Source of the DNA: Acheta domesticus
Lineage: Eukaryota > Arthropoda > Insecta > Orthoptera > Gryllidae
NCBI GenBank assembly: GCA_031308135.1
Contig: JAHLJT010003656.1
Coordinates: 55,220,724-55,284,723, forward strand
DNA length: 64,000 nt
Direction of reading: 5' to 3'
In this document: piece after piece, positions 10,669 through 22,489 of the stretch
How positions within the stretch are numbered: position 1 is the first letter of the stretch
How the letters are laid out: every line of letters starts with the position of its first letter
Notes under the pieces: generated by a model
What the model was told of the DNA's origin: nothing
Database searches by the model: none
What the model saw: the letters and a program-made list of their open reading frames with translations, nothing else
Translations under genes and position numbers: made by a program

Positions 10669-11650
10669 CACTGTCTGAAATTTCTGCGTTATTTAAAATG
10701 TAAAAGTACATGAGAGTAATTATCATGTACGCACATTAAAATTAATGTACACGTACAGTAACTTAAAGTACGTGTACATTAAATTTCTTGTACATGTGCA
10801 TGAAATTTCCTGTACATTAATTTCAATATTTAAATTTTGTTCAAAGAATTGTCACCCCGACCGGGATTCGAAGCCGGCTCTGCTGGTTTAAGCCTAGTTG
10901 CTCTAACCACTATCCTAACGAGACAATTAATTCTTTGAACATGTTCTTAGGCCTGATGTATTGCCCATTGTGATACAAAAAATTGTCACCACTTTTTCAC
11001 CTTTTTGGACGTGTTTACGCTCGGAAATATGTTCTGCAGACGTAAAGAATACCAAGTTATGACGTTGTTTCAGTGACAATTCTTTGAAAAAAATTTAAAT
11101 GTTTCCGGTGAATTTGAAAAAATTATTAACTAAAGAATTACCATGCTATGTAGGTCGCTACAATTTTAATGTTACATTCTTACAATTTTATTTGTTACCA
11201 ATTTGAATGTAAATCCTAATTTTTAAAATTTATATTTTTCGCGTGCATGTTCAAATTATATTTGACATTTATTGTACGTAAGTTCAAATAGTGGAAGAAA
11301 ATATTTCTAAGTTTTTAAACAGTATCCTTTAAACATTAAATTTAATGTGGAATGATATAAATCTTTCTTTAATGTAAAAGATGAATTAAGTTTCAAGTAC
11401 TGATTTACATTAAATCTTCCTTGAATTTAATTTAAACATTAAATTTCGTGAACAAACACATTCATCTCGTTTTAATGTACTAGGTACCTTAACGTTAATG
11501 TAGCCGTACGCTAAATCTACATAGATTTTAATTTAAACATTAAATTTAATGTAGAAACACATTAAGCACATTTTAATGTACAATGTACTTTACGTTTAAT
11601 GTACAGTAGCACATTAAACTGCATTCAATTTAATGTAATTTCTGACAGTG
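10669..11650. mobile_element. Non-autonomous DNA element with CACTGTC TIRs and TA flanks
   Basis: The termini are CACTGTCTGAAATT and, inverted, AATTTCTGACAGTG, directly flanked by TA on both sides (10667-10668 and 11651-11652). A TA duplication suggests Tc1/mariner-type or another TA-targeting family. The 982-bp body has no coding frame. It is packed with ACATTAA, TTAATGT and GTACAT words in both orientations, especially at about 10690-10830 and 11330-11640, so much of it can form alternative hairpins. A tRNA-Asp-like sequence lies inside at about 10848-10925 on the minus strand. Confidence 0.75.
10848..10925 (-). other. tRNA-Asp-like sequence (pseudo-tRNA or SINE head)
   Basis: Read on the minus strand, it has TCTCGTTAGGATAGTGG at its 5' side, a TTAGAGCA D-arm end, a GGCTTCGAATCCC box B and a final GGTCGGGG. 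This resembles eukaryotic tRNA-Asp, with CTCGTTAG.ATAGTGG and TTCGAATCCC in the right places. The anticodon arm does not fold cleanly and the T stem has a mismatch, so a functional tRNA is unlikely. It is flanked by the inverted words GTTCAAAGAATTGTC and GACAATTAATTCTTTGAAC, which lengthen the closing stem. Confidence 0.5.
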
Positions 11651-11652
11651 TA

Positions 11653-12390
11653 GGTCTTAGATAAAAGTAGGATGGGATTCCTCTTGAGAAAGCAAACCCT
11701 GTCGACATCAATCAAAAAAATTAAAAAAAATCTTGACTGCTGTCATCTTCCTCTCTCGTTAGATTTTTAATACTGCCTGGGAACTGGCGCCTCCGCTTTC
11801 AGCGGAAGACATCGCGACAAAGCCTTCCTGTTGTCCAGGTTTTCAGGTATGTTTGGAATTTGATCGAGATCGATGTCAGAAGAAAGAAAAGGAAAATAAT
11901 AAAGAAAAGGAAGAAAAAACAAAACATAAGGCAAAACACTGAAAATTAGGTATGGGAAGCTAAAATACTCTCAAAAGGCAGAATGAAAATCTACTAAATC
12001 AACTCTAAAAGTGCAATTAATTTATCCCTATTATTGAGACATCAACCCGTCAAAGAAGCAGCAGAAAGAATCAGAGAAAGAGTTTCTTACACGAACTAGT
12101 GCTTCAACATCAGCATCCAGTTATTTTTTCGCATTATTTACAATGGTTTCCTTATGTTATAATACCAGTTAACCTATAAAAGTATAATAATTTAAAGTGC
12201 AAAAACATTCCAGCTAGCATTTTTTTACCACGCAAGGATTCGATGTCAGTTACTTAGGTTTATTTAGCACTATTTGACGATATCCGTACACCTCGAGGTA
12301 AAACATCCTAAAAAAAGTTGAACTTTTGCATTTGCATCGAGTTTGGTGAAAATCCTGGCTATAGTTTAGCTGTTACCATTGTTCACAGAC
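11653..12390. other. No gene seen
   Basis: AT-rich DNA with A-runs and no open frame of note. No RNA gene or clear element boundary was recognised. Confidence 0.4.
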
Positions 12391-12617
12391 GTTTTGCCTT
12401 GAAAAAATTTTTCGATATCAAGGACCCAAAAAACATGGATTCTGGCTCCACAGCACGCTAGAGGAAGTAATTTATTACATACAGGAACAAGAATTATCCA
12501 CTTCCTCGATATCAGTGACCTACAATTCGACTTTTTATGGTGAAAAATCGCCTTGTTTCGCGGCAGTATTACATAATTATCTTTGTACTATGTAAGTATA
12601 CTACAAAGGTAAAAAAT
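12390..12617. mobile_element. Right-terminal fragment of the foldback family
   Basis: It resembles the right end of the large foldback element (about 48610-48864). Shared features are TTCACAGACG-type sequence, a GATATCAAGGACC / GGTATCAAGTACC block, GGATTCTGGCTCCAC / GGGTTTCTGGCTACAC, CGCGGCAGTATTACATAA / CGCAGCATTACATAA, and an AGGTAAAAAATC end matching AAGTAAAAATC. The left part of the element is absent. Confidence 0.6.
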
Positions 12618-12847
12618 CTTACAACCTGACAGATAACAGAAATAACACAATATCAAATATCAGACAACAAAGAATAATAGATATGCTATTCGCGCTAGGA
12701 TCAATTGCGGTCTAATTTTCGGGCAGCCAAATCACCGGTACTTCATACTGTTGCGGTATCCCTTCATATTGCGGCTACGTAAGGATATGCTGTTTTGTTT
12801 ATTTGCTTCGTATATTTTATATATATTGGTTCCATTATTTTTAATTT

Positions 12848-12849
<2 letters not shown>

Positions 12850-12919
<70 letters not shown>

Positions 12920-12920
12920 C
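12850..12920. repeat. (TA)n microsatellite
   Basis: An essentially pure TA run with one CA interruption near 12904. Overlapping open frames encoding repeated Tyr-Ile are artefacts. Confidence 0.95.
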
Positions 12921-13149
12921 AGGCTGTATCGAAAAAAATATATAATTCAATGGCTTAGTGAAAAAAAGTTAGTTTTCGATGCAAAAACAACATCGGCACC
13001 AATAAAATCGTTTTTAAAATGGGTTTCGGGGTGCCACAAACCCCATAAACACCCCAATTTTTTCGGCCTTTTTCGATACTTTTTACAAAATAACGAATAA
13101 ATATTATTTAATATGATTTTTATCAACGGATTTTTGGCTTAGGTGGTGG

Positions 13150-13560
13150 TATTTGAGGGAGTTGTAAGACACGGGGTGGAAGCGCCCAAAGGCGCCGTGC
13201 CAGGGCGTCCAGCAGCGTCTCCGGAATCGCGGCCTGCTTGCGATGCGGTGGGGGGGAGAGGCCGTGACTCAATGAAGCCTCGCCTGTGCGCCTCCGCGCG
13301 GCGCGTGACGGGGGCGCGAGGCGTGCCGCGTTTCAACCGCTTCCGTAACGCCGCTCTATCGACGCTATCTGCCCCTCCCCCTCCTGCCGCGCCCCGCCGG
13401 CCCCGCCCCGCCCCGCCCGCTCTGCTGGCACCCGCCCAGCGTCAACATCCGCGCCACCCGAGCTGGAACTCCGGACGTGACGTCAACCGCCACCGCCGCC
13501 GTTGCCGCTCCCCTGCCAGCGCACGGAAGACGAAACGGGCTAATCTCGAGGAAATGGTGC
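13150..13560. promoter_or_regulatory. CpG island 3 (orphan)
   Basis: CpG-dense sequence including CCCCGCCCCGCCCCGCCCGC (GC-box clusters, near 13395-13425) and a GACGTGACGTCAACC segment containing a CRE-like TGACGTCA (near 13475). This is a plausible promoter composition. No spliced coding exon could be anchored. The 203-codon + strand frame across it is low complexity and continues into an unrelated repeat, so it is not called. Confidence 0.5.
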
Positions 13561-13686
13561 GCGAGGAAGGGAACTTGGTTCGGACTTTTTTTAAAAATTT
13601 ATTTATTTTCTTCCCGTTCGACTTTCGTCTTTCGTCGATTTTGACCAGTACAATGTCACAAACAATGAATTTACGGGGCCTTCCTA

Positions 13687-13892
13687 AAGGTGGCTCCACA
13701 CATTCGGCATGCGCCGAGCAGCGAGCTACTGCTCGCCCGATCCCGACTACCTGATCTGTTGGACAAATGTTCGCTCCCTTCGATGTGTCCAAAAGACCGG
13801 CATGCGGTGGGTAGGGCCAGCGACGAATGTTCGTCTCTCGGCAAATAGCAAGCGACCCATCCGCACTCCTCGGGATTCAGCGAGCGGTTGCT
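13687..13892. mobile_element. Truncated copy of the GC-rich MITE
   Basis: It starts AAGGTGGCTCCACACATTCGG and follows the element at 4577-4819 in reverse-complement order, including GATGTGTCCAAAAGACCG and AGCGAGCGGTTGCT. It stops about 40 bp before the expected second terminal repeat. The two copies differ at scattered positions. Which side of the family ancestor is missing follows from the comparison, but I cannot date the loss. Confidence 0.7.
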
Positions 13893-13899
13893 GGATTTT

Positions 13900-16800
13900 T
13901 TGGGTTACATAACATCATTTTGCCAAGTATCGGTCTTTTTATTGTATGTTTTTGCACGTTTTGGCGTTTTTACTGCACGTTTAAGAGAGTTTTACTGCAC
14001 AAAAATCAGGTCTTTAATAATAAGGCTCGCTGTTTGTCAAGTCCTCTTAGTCTAACGTTTGGGGGTTAGACATTTGAGTATAAAATGCATGTACAAAATC
14101 CTGCCTAAACTTTCCTTTCAAGCCAATGTTTTTCTTGTGTTCCCATTGTGATAGTCTTCTGAGAATATTTCGTCAAAGATTATCACATATTTACATATAC
14201 CCACCACGTGAAGGATATGAGCTCATGCCCCAAAATAATGTAATACGTTGTACTCTAATCGCAGATGTATAAGATTGGGAAATGACTAGAGAGTTTTCGT
14301 CAGCACTTGCTTCACGGTGTCAGCTTCTTCTCCCTTAATTAAAGCACTCACCCAGCGTTTCGGCGAAGCAAATGAGAGAAACCACGGACGAAACTCCAGC
14401 CCGGAGCTCGATTCTCGGGACTGTATCTCCTTGATACATCGCTGGAGGCTGTCTCGAATCCTCCACCTCTCGCGTTGAAACTATCCGGGACGCGCAGAAT
14501 GCAACTGAACTTGCGCTGGAGTTGCGAATAGGCGCCGCAAGCCACAGCTGTAATACTCGTTAGCTAGGATTTGCGTTGCGATGACTAGGGGGCGGATTTT
14601 AATGAAATGTCTTTTTTTTTTCTTTTCACTTTAGAACAATGCCTTTTAGTGTTGAAATTTAGTTTATGTTATTTACCATTTTTATACGTCATTTGTTTTT
14701 GCATTCTTCGTTGATTTCGGTTAATAATTCATTTCTTTCCCTTTTCCGTCATTTTTAATGCATTTTCGCTGATTTCATCGATTTTAATGTCATTTTAATG
14801 GTTCTTGCTTCAGATAATATTTACGTGATGCAACAAATGTCCTCCACAGAATTCCTGAGTGCATACACCTATTGTTTTCTTCGTATTTTTCGTAGCCTAT
14901 TCCATTCCTTTGCTCAGAAATTGTAACGTCAGCCATTGTATGTAATCTAAGGTTCCTGTGAAGGCTGACAGCGCCATTGGTAGTTCAGCCGATTTCGGGA
15001 TAACTAAAGATAGATTTTCTGGTAAAGAACAATCCAAATCAAAAGTTTAAAAGCTGAGTTCACTTGAACGAATAGAAGAACCCTCATGTACATCATTAAC
15101 ATATCCAACAGCTTAAGTTGTTCATTCTAATGAGGTCTGATAACATTTTGTACGTCATTTTTCTTTGCTTAACCATTTTATTGATCGTTTTTGGCGATGT
15201 TTTAGGTCATCAAAATCCGTTCCCTACCCCTGGAGCTAGGCAAAATGTCTTCTTATAATTGTAACGATTTTGCGGCTTGTTTAATTTTTCTTCTGAAATC
15301 GTTTGAGAAGATTTTCATTTTGCATTTTTAGCCTGTTTTAGCTTCCTGTACCAATTTTTAGTATTTTGCCATATTAACCTTCCTTTCCCGATTTTAATCT
15401 TCCTTCTTGCATCGATCTCGATGAAACTGAATCGATACCTACAAGCCTGAACAATACGAAGGCACTGTCGCATTTGTCTTTATCTGCAAGACGAGGCACG
15501 ATATCAATCAGACTTTGTTGAACTTGAGATCCAGGACCGGGAAGGGTTAAAAATCGTTGCAGGAAAGGGAGAAGATACCAGTCAAGATTCATGGCTGCCA
15601 ATAGACTTTCTTCGGAGGGAATCCAATCTCGACCTTTGCCCCAGTGACACCCTTGCGTTTGCCATATATTTGGAGAACAGACCTATCTGCGCGTGATATA
15701 CGATACAGCTCTGCTCTTGATTACGTAAGTTCGAAGAACGAAACTGTTCCACCCTTGTTTTCCTGGGATTCCAAAGAATATTTTAGTTCATACGTACTAG
15801 CATTTTGTAAAAACTGCGAGTGAATCAAATTCGAATACATAGGGGCAAAGTTTACTGTGCCCCTAACAATAATAATTATTTTCTGTTGTAAAACTGAAAA
15901 ATATTGATGAACGGAGTTTACGTACAAAATTAGGTGGTTATGAGCTATCATGATGACTACGAAGATAAAGTTTCCCTCCATGTAAGTGCTGATGTTTTGG
16001 GTAAGAGTTTGATTTATATTAATTATTAACTTTTTTACCACAGATCCTTCTTGTTGCTCATTTATCATATTTTACATACCTGTTTGCACCCCGATTTTCG
16101 TCAGAATAATTGCTTGCCCATTAATTTTAGAAAAAAATATACGCCCCTTTGCCTGCCAATTTTATTAAAATAAATGCCTGGCCTTTCGGGCTTTAGTGAT
16201 AAGATGAAATGAGAATTTCATAATAGGAAATAATTCTAATCTTGTTAATGTTATTAACTGTTATTATTTAAAATTGTTACTATCATTATCATTATTTGAG
16301 TATAGGTCATTTCAAATCGTATTTTTGAGGTGATTAGAATAACTTTCTTCTCTATGTGTAATGGATCATAAACCTGAGAATCAAATAATTAATATTTCTG
16401 ACTTTCAATTATTTCAACACACACTTAGGCAAGTCAGGTCTATTCGTGTTTGTAAATTGGACGTGAAATAAATAGATAACAAATTTGGTACAATGGCCAC
16501 CAAGTTTACAATGGCTACCTTGCTCGACGAAATCACGAAAATATCAAATTGCCTGTGACACGCACACCTCTATCTTCGTATTAATTAAAATCCGTTTTAT
16601 TTACAAACTTACGAGTTGTTATCTAATGCTTACTTTCTAATTCTTAAACATAGATTTACAATGACTCCTATGTTTTTTTAGTTTACGTTCATCACAGTGC
16701 AAATTTATATTTTAGAGTGAATCCGCGAAGTCGCTCCTATACAGGAAACCGAATAATATTATATTTATTTGGGGACCTGTCTCTCTCTCGTATTCTTTCC

Positions 16801-17928
16801 CCTATCATTGGATTTCTGCTACCTACTGAAAAATAATACAGATTTTCAGCAATGTTGTCGATCGTAATATCAGCAATTATTTATTACAATTTTGCGGAAA
16901 TGATACTCGGCGAATCCAGTTCTCCTCCATTCATAACTTCAGTATTATAGTACACAAAGAAACATAACGGCGAAATATATATTGAGACGTACCGGTTTTT
17001 TCGGTACAATCCAACAATGATTTTAATCAATTAACAATTAATTAACAATCATTTAACAATTAATTTTAATGATTTTAATAAGGGGACAGGTAATCTTTCT
17101 CGTGAATGGGCTCCGGGTATTCATGCATTCATTGGGAAAACAGAGTTGCAAGACAGAAAACAAAACACTTCATTTCAAAGAGACAAACAAACAAAAAGAA
17201 AAACTTTCATTACAAAAGCATACTCCTTTAATTCATTCAACCCCTGGAGTGTTTAAGAATCACTGCTACCTTCGTAATCAACCTTTAATGAGTCGCTCGC
17301 ATCAAACCTGACGTTTCGATGACCACATCTGAGCGTTTCGTGGGCCCCTCGGCATGAAGCATCTCGTGCGAGTTCGGCGTCGCTCGGCTGGCCTCGGCAC
17401 CGGCGGAGGGCCGAAGCATGGCCGGCAATGTGAAACGTTACTGCAACGTTCGAAAGACGCCAACCATCCTCCGCTTAGCACACGCTTCACCACAGCCTCA
17501 ATGGTCTTCTAATCTCGTCCGCGCCTCTCGTACTGTTTACTTTGCAGACGTAAAGATCACTATGTTACTGTTAACCGCGCGTTGCCGGGCGTTTTACAAC
17601 ACGGCTGCTACCACCTAGGCCGTTCGTCCAGCGGCCGACCCTGAGTCTTTACCCAGTCTTCGATGTTGCAAATCTTAATTACACGTCAACCATAGTTCAC
17701 TATGTTTGCTGCCACCTTAATCATTACTTGATTCACACTCCGCCAGTACTTTAAAACACCCCCAACTGTACCTTTAATACTTCACATACCGACGTGTGTT
17801 CACGCATCAGTCCCGTCTCACCTCCATTACCAGTTTCACTTCTCCATAATGTTCATCACACTCGCTCTATACTACATATTGCCTGATTCACTTTCCCTGA
17901 TTCACAACATTTACAGTTCCTCAACTTC

Positions 17929-17930
<2 letters not shown>
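13900..17930. other. No gene seen
   Basis: About 4 kb of AT-rich DNA. A minus-strand frame at 15374-15601 and one at 15721-16068 show no family features. Positions 16985-17080 carry short direct repeats of the TTAACAATTAA type. The 17300-17640 stretch is somewhat richer in GC, but its small frames resemble nothing I know. Confidence 0.4.
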
Positions 17931-17931
<1 letters not shown>

Positions 17932-17969
<38 letters not shown>

Positions 17970-17984
17970 GATATATATATATAT

Positions 17985-18015
<31 letters not shown>
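17932..18015. repeat. Compound (TA)n microsatellite
   Basis: Three TA runs are separated by AAAGG and AAGGG interruptions and end in TCCTTTT, which makes the block partly self-complementary. Confidence 0.9.
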
Positions 18016-18017
<2 letters not shown>

Positions 18018-18912
18018 CCTTTTAACATCAAAATAACTTACCCTGACAAAAAATCCAAATATCATTCACATATTCATACATATTTACATTTCCATTCATA
18101 CGAGTGCACTCCTTTTACATCCTGAAACTATTCTAATGGCTATTTTACTTTGTTCTTACCCTAACCACAAATCTTGGCCTTGTTATAATTTTGTTGTGAT
18201 TAAAATTGTTTCACCTCCTGGTTGTTGATTTCACTGGACCCCTTAATGGCGCCGTCCCCGACCGCTGCTGGTGCCTGCGTCCATATCCATATTTCGTTCC
18301 ATTTACCATTCCCTCCTTCGTCCGAATTCCAAAATTAAAACACTCCCGAATTAATAAAGCACGTTCTAAAATCGTCACTTCTCCAAAATATAAACTTTCA
18401 TAAAAATTCTACGTGAATCCAGGAATGGATCTCGTCCATGATGTTGCTAGTCCAAAATCACAAACCCGTCTGTCCATATGTATTGTTGCATTGCCCTTTC
18501 TACACCGCGCAGTTGGAAACGTAGGACAGCTCTTCTCTTTGTCAAACCCGCTGTACCTTTCCACTTTCAATTTATAAATGTCTTTATATTTCTCTGATTT
18601 CTTCGTTGCAATTATTTTGTAATGAAAAAATTCAAATAATAATATTAATTACATTTCCCTTTTTCAAATTCCTAATATTGTTATATGTAAAACGTTTATG
18701 TAATCACTCGTCACGTGTAAAACACATTCAATTGTCTTTGCATATTATACGGACATTTATTTCATTAAAATTTTTCGTTATTCCAAAATAACATAGTTCA
18801 TCTGTTTATTTATTTCCTAAATGTTATTTGTTTACTCATTTACTTCTCACAGGTCTGCTAACAGTGTAGGTCCTTGGATTTTTACAAATAAGTAGCACTT
18901 TACACCTCCATC

Positions 18913-19007
18913 ATTCGACTATTTGTTTTTGTACTAAAACATGTCAATTTCGTTTATTTATCCCGTTTATTAATACTTACTTGGACGCGTCCGAATGGAC
19001 CGTCACA
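18913..19007. repeat. LTR-like direct repeat, left copy
   Basis: About 95 bp similar to 20527-20624, sharing ACTAAAA.ATGTCAATT, GTTTATTAATACTTA and GGACCGTCACA. The pair brackets the decayed minus-strand retrotransposon pol. This is consistent with remains of its two long terminal repeats; both end in ACA on the + strand. The full LTR length cannot be judged. Confidence 0.5.
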
Positions 19008-19389
19008 GACCCCCGACCAAGACGTCAATATGTCGTCGGCACTGTCCACGATTAACTTGACTCTAATACTGACGGTCGACAATTACACCTGCCGTTGCGT
19101 CCTTCCCGTCGCGTTCACACACGCATACGTAGTGATGTTGCTATTAAACATCCTACCACACGTCTTTCACCTTCTTCTTATTGCTATTCTAGTTACACGT
19201 ATTGCTTCTGTTGTACTTAAAAATACTACGTCTTACAATCTAGTACGGTCTTCCTTCTTCATATAATTTAGCAAGCAAAAAAAAACTTAATCTAACTTCA
19301 CCTAATCCTAACTTTTTTTCACATAAAATCTCACTCTATATTTATTTTATTCATTTCCATTATTGGATAACTCTTTGTAAGGATTAATG

Positions 19390-20560
19390 TCATACATAGT
19401 ATTGTATACGCCGAGCTCTCGTTCTCGGTCTCTCCGAGACATCTCTGTAGCTTGGTCTAGAACTAACAATTGTATACAGAATTGCCCAGAATACAGAGGA
19501 AAGAATTTCGAAAACAACTTCTGTTCCTGCGATGACGAATGTACCGATCTCTCCTAGACTCGATCGCCTGCTCGATGTCCCCCAGAACGGTTGTTTTTCT
19601 GCTTTTCCCAAAGATTTTAAACAATTCTGCCAAGTCTCGCAAATGTACTTCCTAATTTGGTGAAAACAGTACAATATCGTCAACGTACATCACAGTGGTT
19701 TTCCTCAGCTCTGGCGGAATAACATCATTCAAATAGCGTATCAACGCTGCTCCTTAGTTTTTCAATCGAAACGGGAGTCTAGCAAAAGAATAAACATTTC
19801 CTTCGGATTTGAAGCTGACTACATTCCGGCTTCACTTCAATTTATCAGTAAGTTGATGCAAAATCTAAAGCGCTGAATATTCTTGCTTCGTCTAATTTGG
19901 TAGTCATTCCATTTACCAATGTCTCAAACCGTTCAGCTTTCTTGCGTCTAAACAGGCGCGGATGCTTCCGTTCTTCTTAACACCACGAGAGGACTGACGA
20001 ATGGCGTTACCGCTTCCTCAATTATTTCCGTCCTTTCCATGTATGTTATCAACAACTTCACGCGCTCCTCTGTACACTTGTGGTATCGGATACTGTTTTG
20101 CGATAACCGGCTTTCCTCCTTTAGCTCCAAGTCGAACTGATAACCTCTAACAGGTTCCTCCGACTCCCCGAAAATTTCTACAAATCTGAATTCCAGCTTT
20201 TCTACTCTTCTCGGACAGTTATCCTCGGTAATGGCGTTTTCAATGGCGTCTCTTATACCTTCAAGGGTCTGTTCCGTTGACGCTTGCATTTCGTCCCCGT
20301 CTATCATCTCCTCGTCATCCTTTGTGACCACTGAACCACTCCCAAATGTACTGCTTGACCTTAGCGCAATTACACCTTTGCCCATGCCAACCACAGCCTA
20401 GTAAGCCCTCAGTGCGTCTATCCCGACATGGCAATTTGGCGAACGAGTCCACGAATGACAATCGCAGCCATTTCTATGGTCGCCCCTCCAGCATCAAATT
20501 CCACCCAAATTTGTACCCACCATTGCACCTTTGACTGTTTTTTTTACTAAAATATGTCAA
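19390..20560 (-). pseudogene. Decayed Ty3/gypsy-type pol (protease end and reverse transcriptase)
   Basis: The minus strand carries a retrotransposon pol broken by stops and frameshifts. The longest surviving frame (20394-19948, 148 codons) resembles the protease-to-RT linker and RT start: a VRGYQFDLELKEE stretch, then IIEEAVTPFVSPLVVLRR, the conserved segment just before the first RT motifs. Upstream (about 20560-20400), remnants resemble the protease C-terminus. Downstream, a different frame holds the RT active-site motif YVDD (about 19690-19675) followed by IVLFS. Stops and frame changes between 19950 and 19680 rule out a working enzyme. The flanking direct repeats suggest an internally shortened LTR element. 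Confidence 0.75.
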
Positions 20561-20624
20561 TTCCGGTTACGAGTATTTGTTCAGTTTATTAATACTTATT
20601 GGGGTGTCCGGATGGACCGTCACA
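20527..20624. repeat. LTR-like direct repeat, right copy
   Basis: Partner of 18913-19007; the shared 3' end is GGACCGTCACA. For a minus-strand element this would belong to the 5' LTR. The spacing of about 1.6 kb is far shorter than an intact Ty3/gypsy element, in line with internal deletion. Confidence 0.5.
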
Positions 20625-20629
20625 GAAGG

Positions 20630-21280
20630 AAAAGTATAAATTAGTAACAATGCTCTTCAGTACAGGTATCGAAAGCTGCTATTTAATATGCAGTCCTTTC
20701 TGCATAAGATCATCTCCTTTTCGATCACATTCACAGTGATATTGACACAACAATTTCCTTGGAGTATCAACAGGCCGGGGAATCTGGAACGCTTAATTCC
20801 CCCTCCCCCATAAGTTTTCGACCGCCACGCCGCCCGCCTGGTTGAGGGCCTCATTTGGCGTCGTTTCGGCGTATCGATAGGTTGAATAATGAAGCGCCCG
20901 CCGTAAAAACCGACCTTCGGAAACAGATCGATGCAGCTAATACAAGTAATGCTCCTGCGGCGTTGGTGTCAGTTGTCAGCAAAACGGAGGTGTTCAAGCG
21001 ACCGCGCCCGTCACATCAAATCAACAGAACTTGGCACCCGTCCGGAGGCAACCGGAGCAAAGAGCCGAAGGGTAATTAGAACGAGCCTAAGGGTGGGATG
21101 CACAAGCAGAAACGCACGTATTTTGAATGAAATGTTTGTTTAGAGTTAGTTATCCCTTCGGTATTCAATGTCTTCACAAATGCAAAAACTGAATCATTTA
21201 CCGCGTTTTGTCAGAACTTTAGAAATATGCGGAGGTATTTCATATCCTTGAACATTAATTCATTGGAAAAAGCAAATTCG
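20630..21280. other. No gene seen
   Basis: Short overlapping frames at 20855-21143 do not resemble any family. No repeat was identified. Confidence 0.35.
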
Positions 21281-21560
21281 TTTTACTTTCTCACTAGCTC
21301 TTACGTAGTACAGAGAAAGTTATGAAATGCTGTATGTAAAAAAACGGCGAATTTTCGGCAGAAAAACTCTTATTACAGGGCTCTGGTGACCAAAACGTGG
21401 ATAAATCGAGTTGCTAAATCCAGAAAAAAATCCTCTAACAGGTGGTGCAGCCAGAATCCATGTTTTGTGGGTCCTTGATACCGAAAAATCAGGCGAAACG
21501 TCTGTCCGTCTGTTCCTTCCTTGTGCAAATGGGGCAAACGGAAAGGGACGTGATGCAGTC
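21281..21560. mobile_element. Left-terminal fragment of the foldback family
   Basis: It begins TTTTACTTTCTC and contains AGAGAAAGTTATGAAATGCTG, matching the terminus of the large foldback element (AGGGATAGTTATGTAATGCTG at 45309-45330). It continues through CCTTGATACCGAAAA and the CGTCTGTCCGTCTG tract that also occurs in the element. Only the end is present. Confidence 0.6.
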
Positions 21561-21949
21561 CCGTGTTTCCGGGTCATTTTTTCCTTCTTGGTAACAGCGT
21601 TATCGCGTGTTTCCGCCTCGACGAAGGTGACCATGAGAAAGCTCCGAGCAAAGTGCGCAAGGCTGGGGGGGGGGGGGAGGGTCTTGTAATCAGCTAAAAC
21701 CTGTGGACAAATTAAACACACATGGAATGCACTTAAGAAGAAAACGTTGAGTTGCAGATGTGCGACGGAAGTCAAGACACGAAAAGCCTTACCTGTATTT
21801 GGGCTAAAACTCGCATGGATATTTTGCATTCCTTGCTCTAAAATGTATTTTACGTTAATTGCAAGCCGAAGGTCAGATCCTGGCCGTCTGTTTGGAAATC
21901 TGTGAGCGAAATGAATGGTTGATTTATTGAATTGATTAGTGTTATCGCG

Positions 21950-22477
21950 CGTGTCAACCGGTGAGATTAATCCCGTAAGTGTAGGGCATGTTTTTATCCC
22001 GTAGGTGCCTGTTATCTTCCCCCGCTGTATGGCGAAATCCGGCGCCGATCTCCACGTCGGGTTGCGTGGTATTCCCCCACCCAGAATCTCCCACCAGAAG
22101 GGACCGCCCCAGCCGAGACAGCTCTAACTCACGACTGGTCTTCCGGCACGTGTGGTAGTATAGAGTGTGTAAGAGTATGTGTAGTCAGGGTGAGGTTAGG
22201 ACAAGGAAGAGGAGGAAAAGATCTCGCGCGATCGGCAGCCTTTTGTTTGCGTACTGCGGCGACATTCGCCTTGTGTGATCAGAGAACTACGGAAAAATAC
22301 CGATCGGAGGCAGCCAGCCGCTAGAATTCTCCTCCAGACAGCAGCTGTATTCGATCTAGATATCAAATAATCGAAAATCCTACCACCTTCGGGACTCGAA
22401 ATATAAGTAACTCTACGGCTTCCCGGTCAGAGGCACCCCAGTTACATCAATTGATGCCCTTGAGTTACCTAAGCGGA
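21950..22477 (-). mobile_element. SINE family A, near full-length, minus strand
   Basis: Minus-strand match to the family consensus. It runs from a tRNA-like head near 22477 through AGGATTTTCGAT, GGAGGAGAATTCTAGCGGC, the CGCGCGAGATCTTTTCC region and a CTGGTGGGAGATTC block, to ACTTACGGGATTAATC near 21970. Diverged, with no clear target-site duplication. Confidence 0.7.
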
Positions 22478-22489
22478 TGCGAAGCGAAT

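Noticed and set aside
10848..10925. Functional tRNA-Asp gene
   Set aside because: Anticodon arm does not fold and the T stem is mismatched; located inside a transposon-like element.
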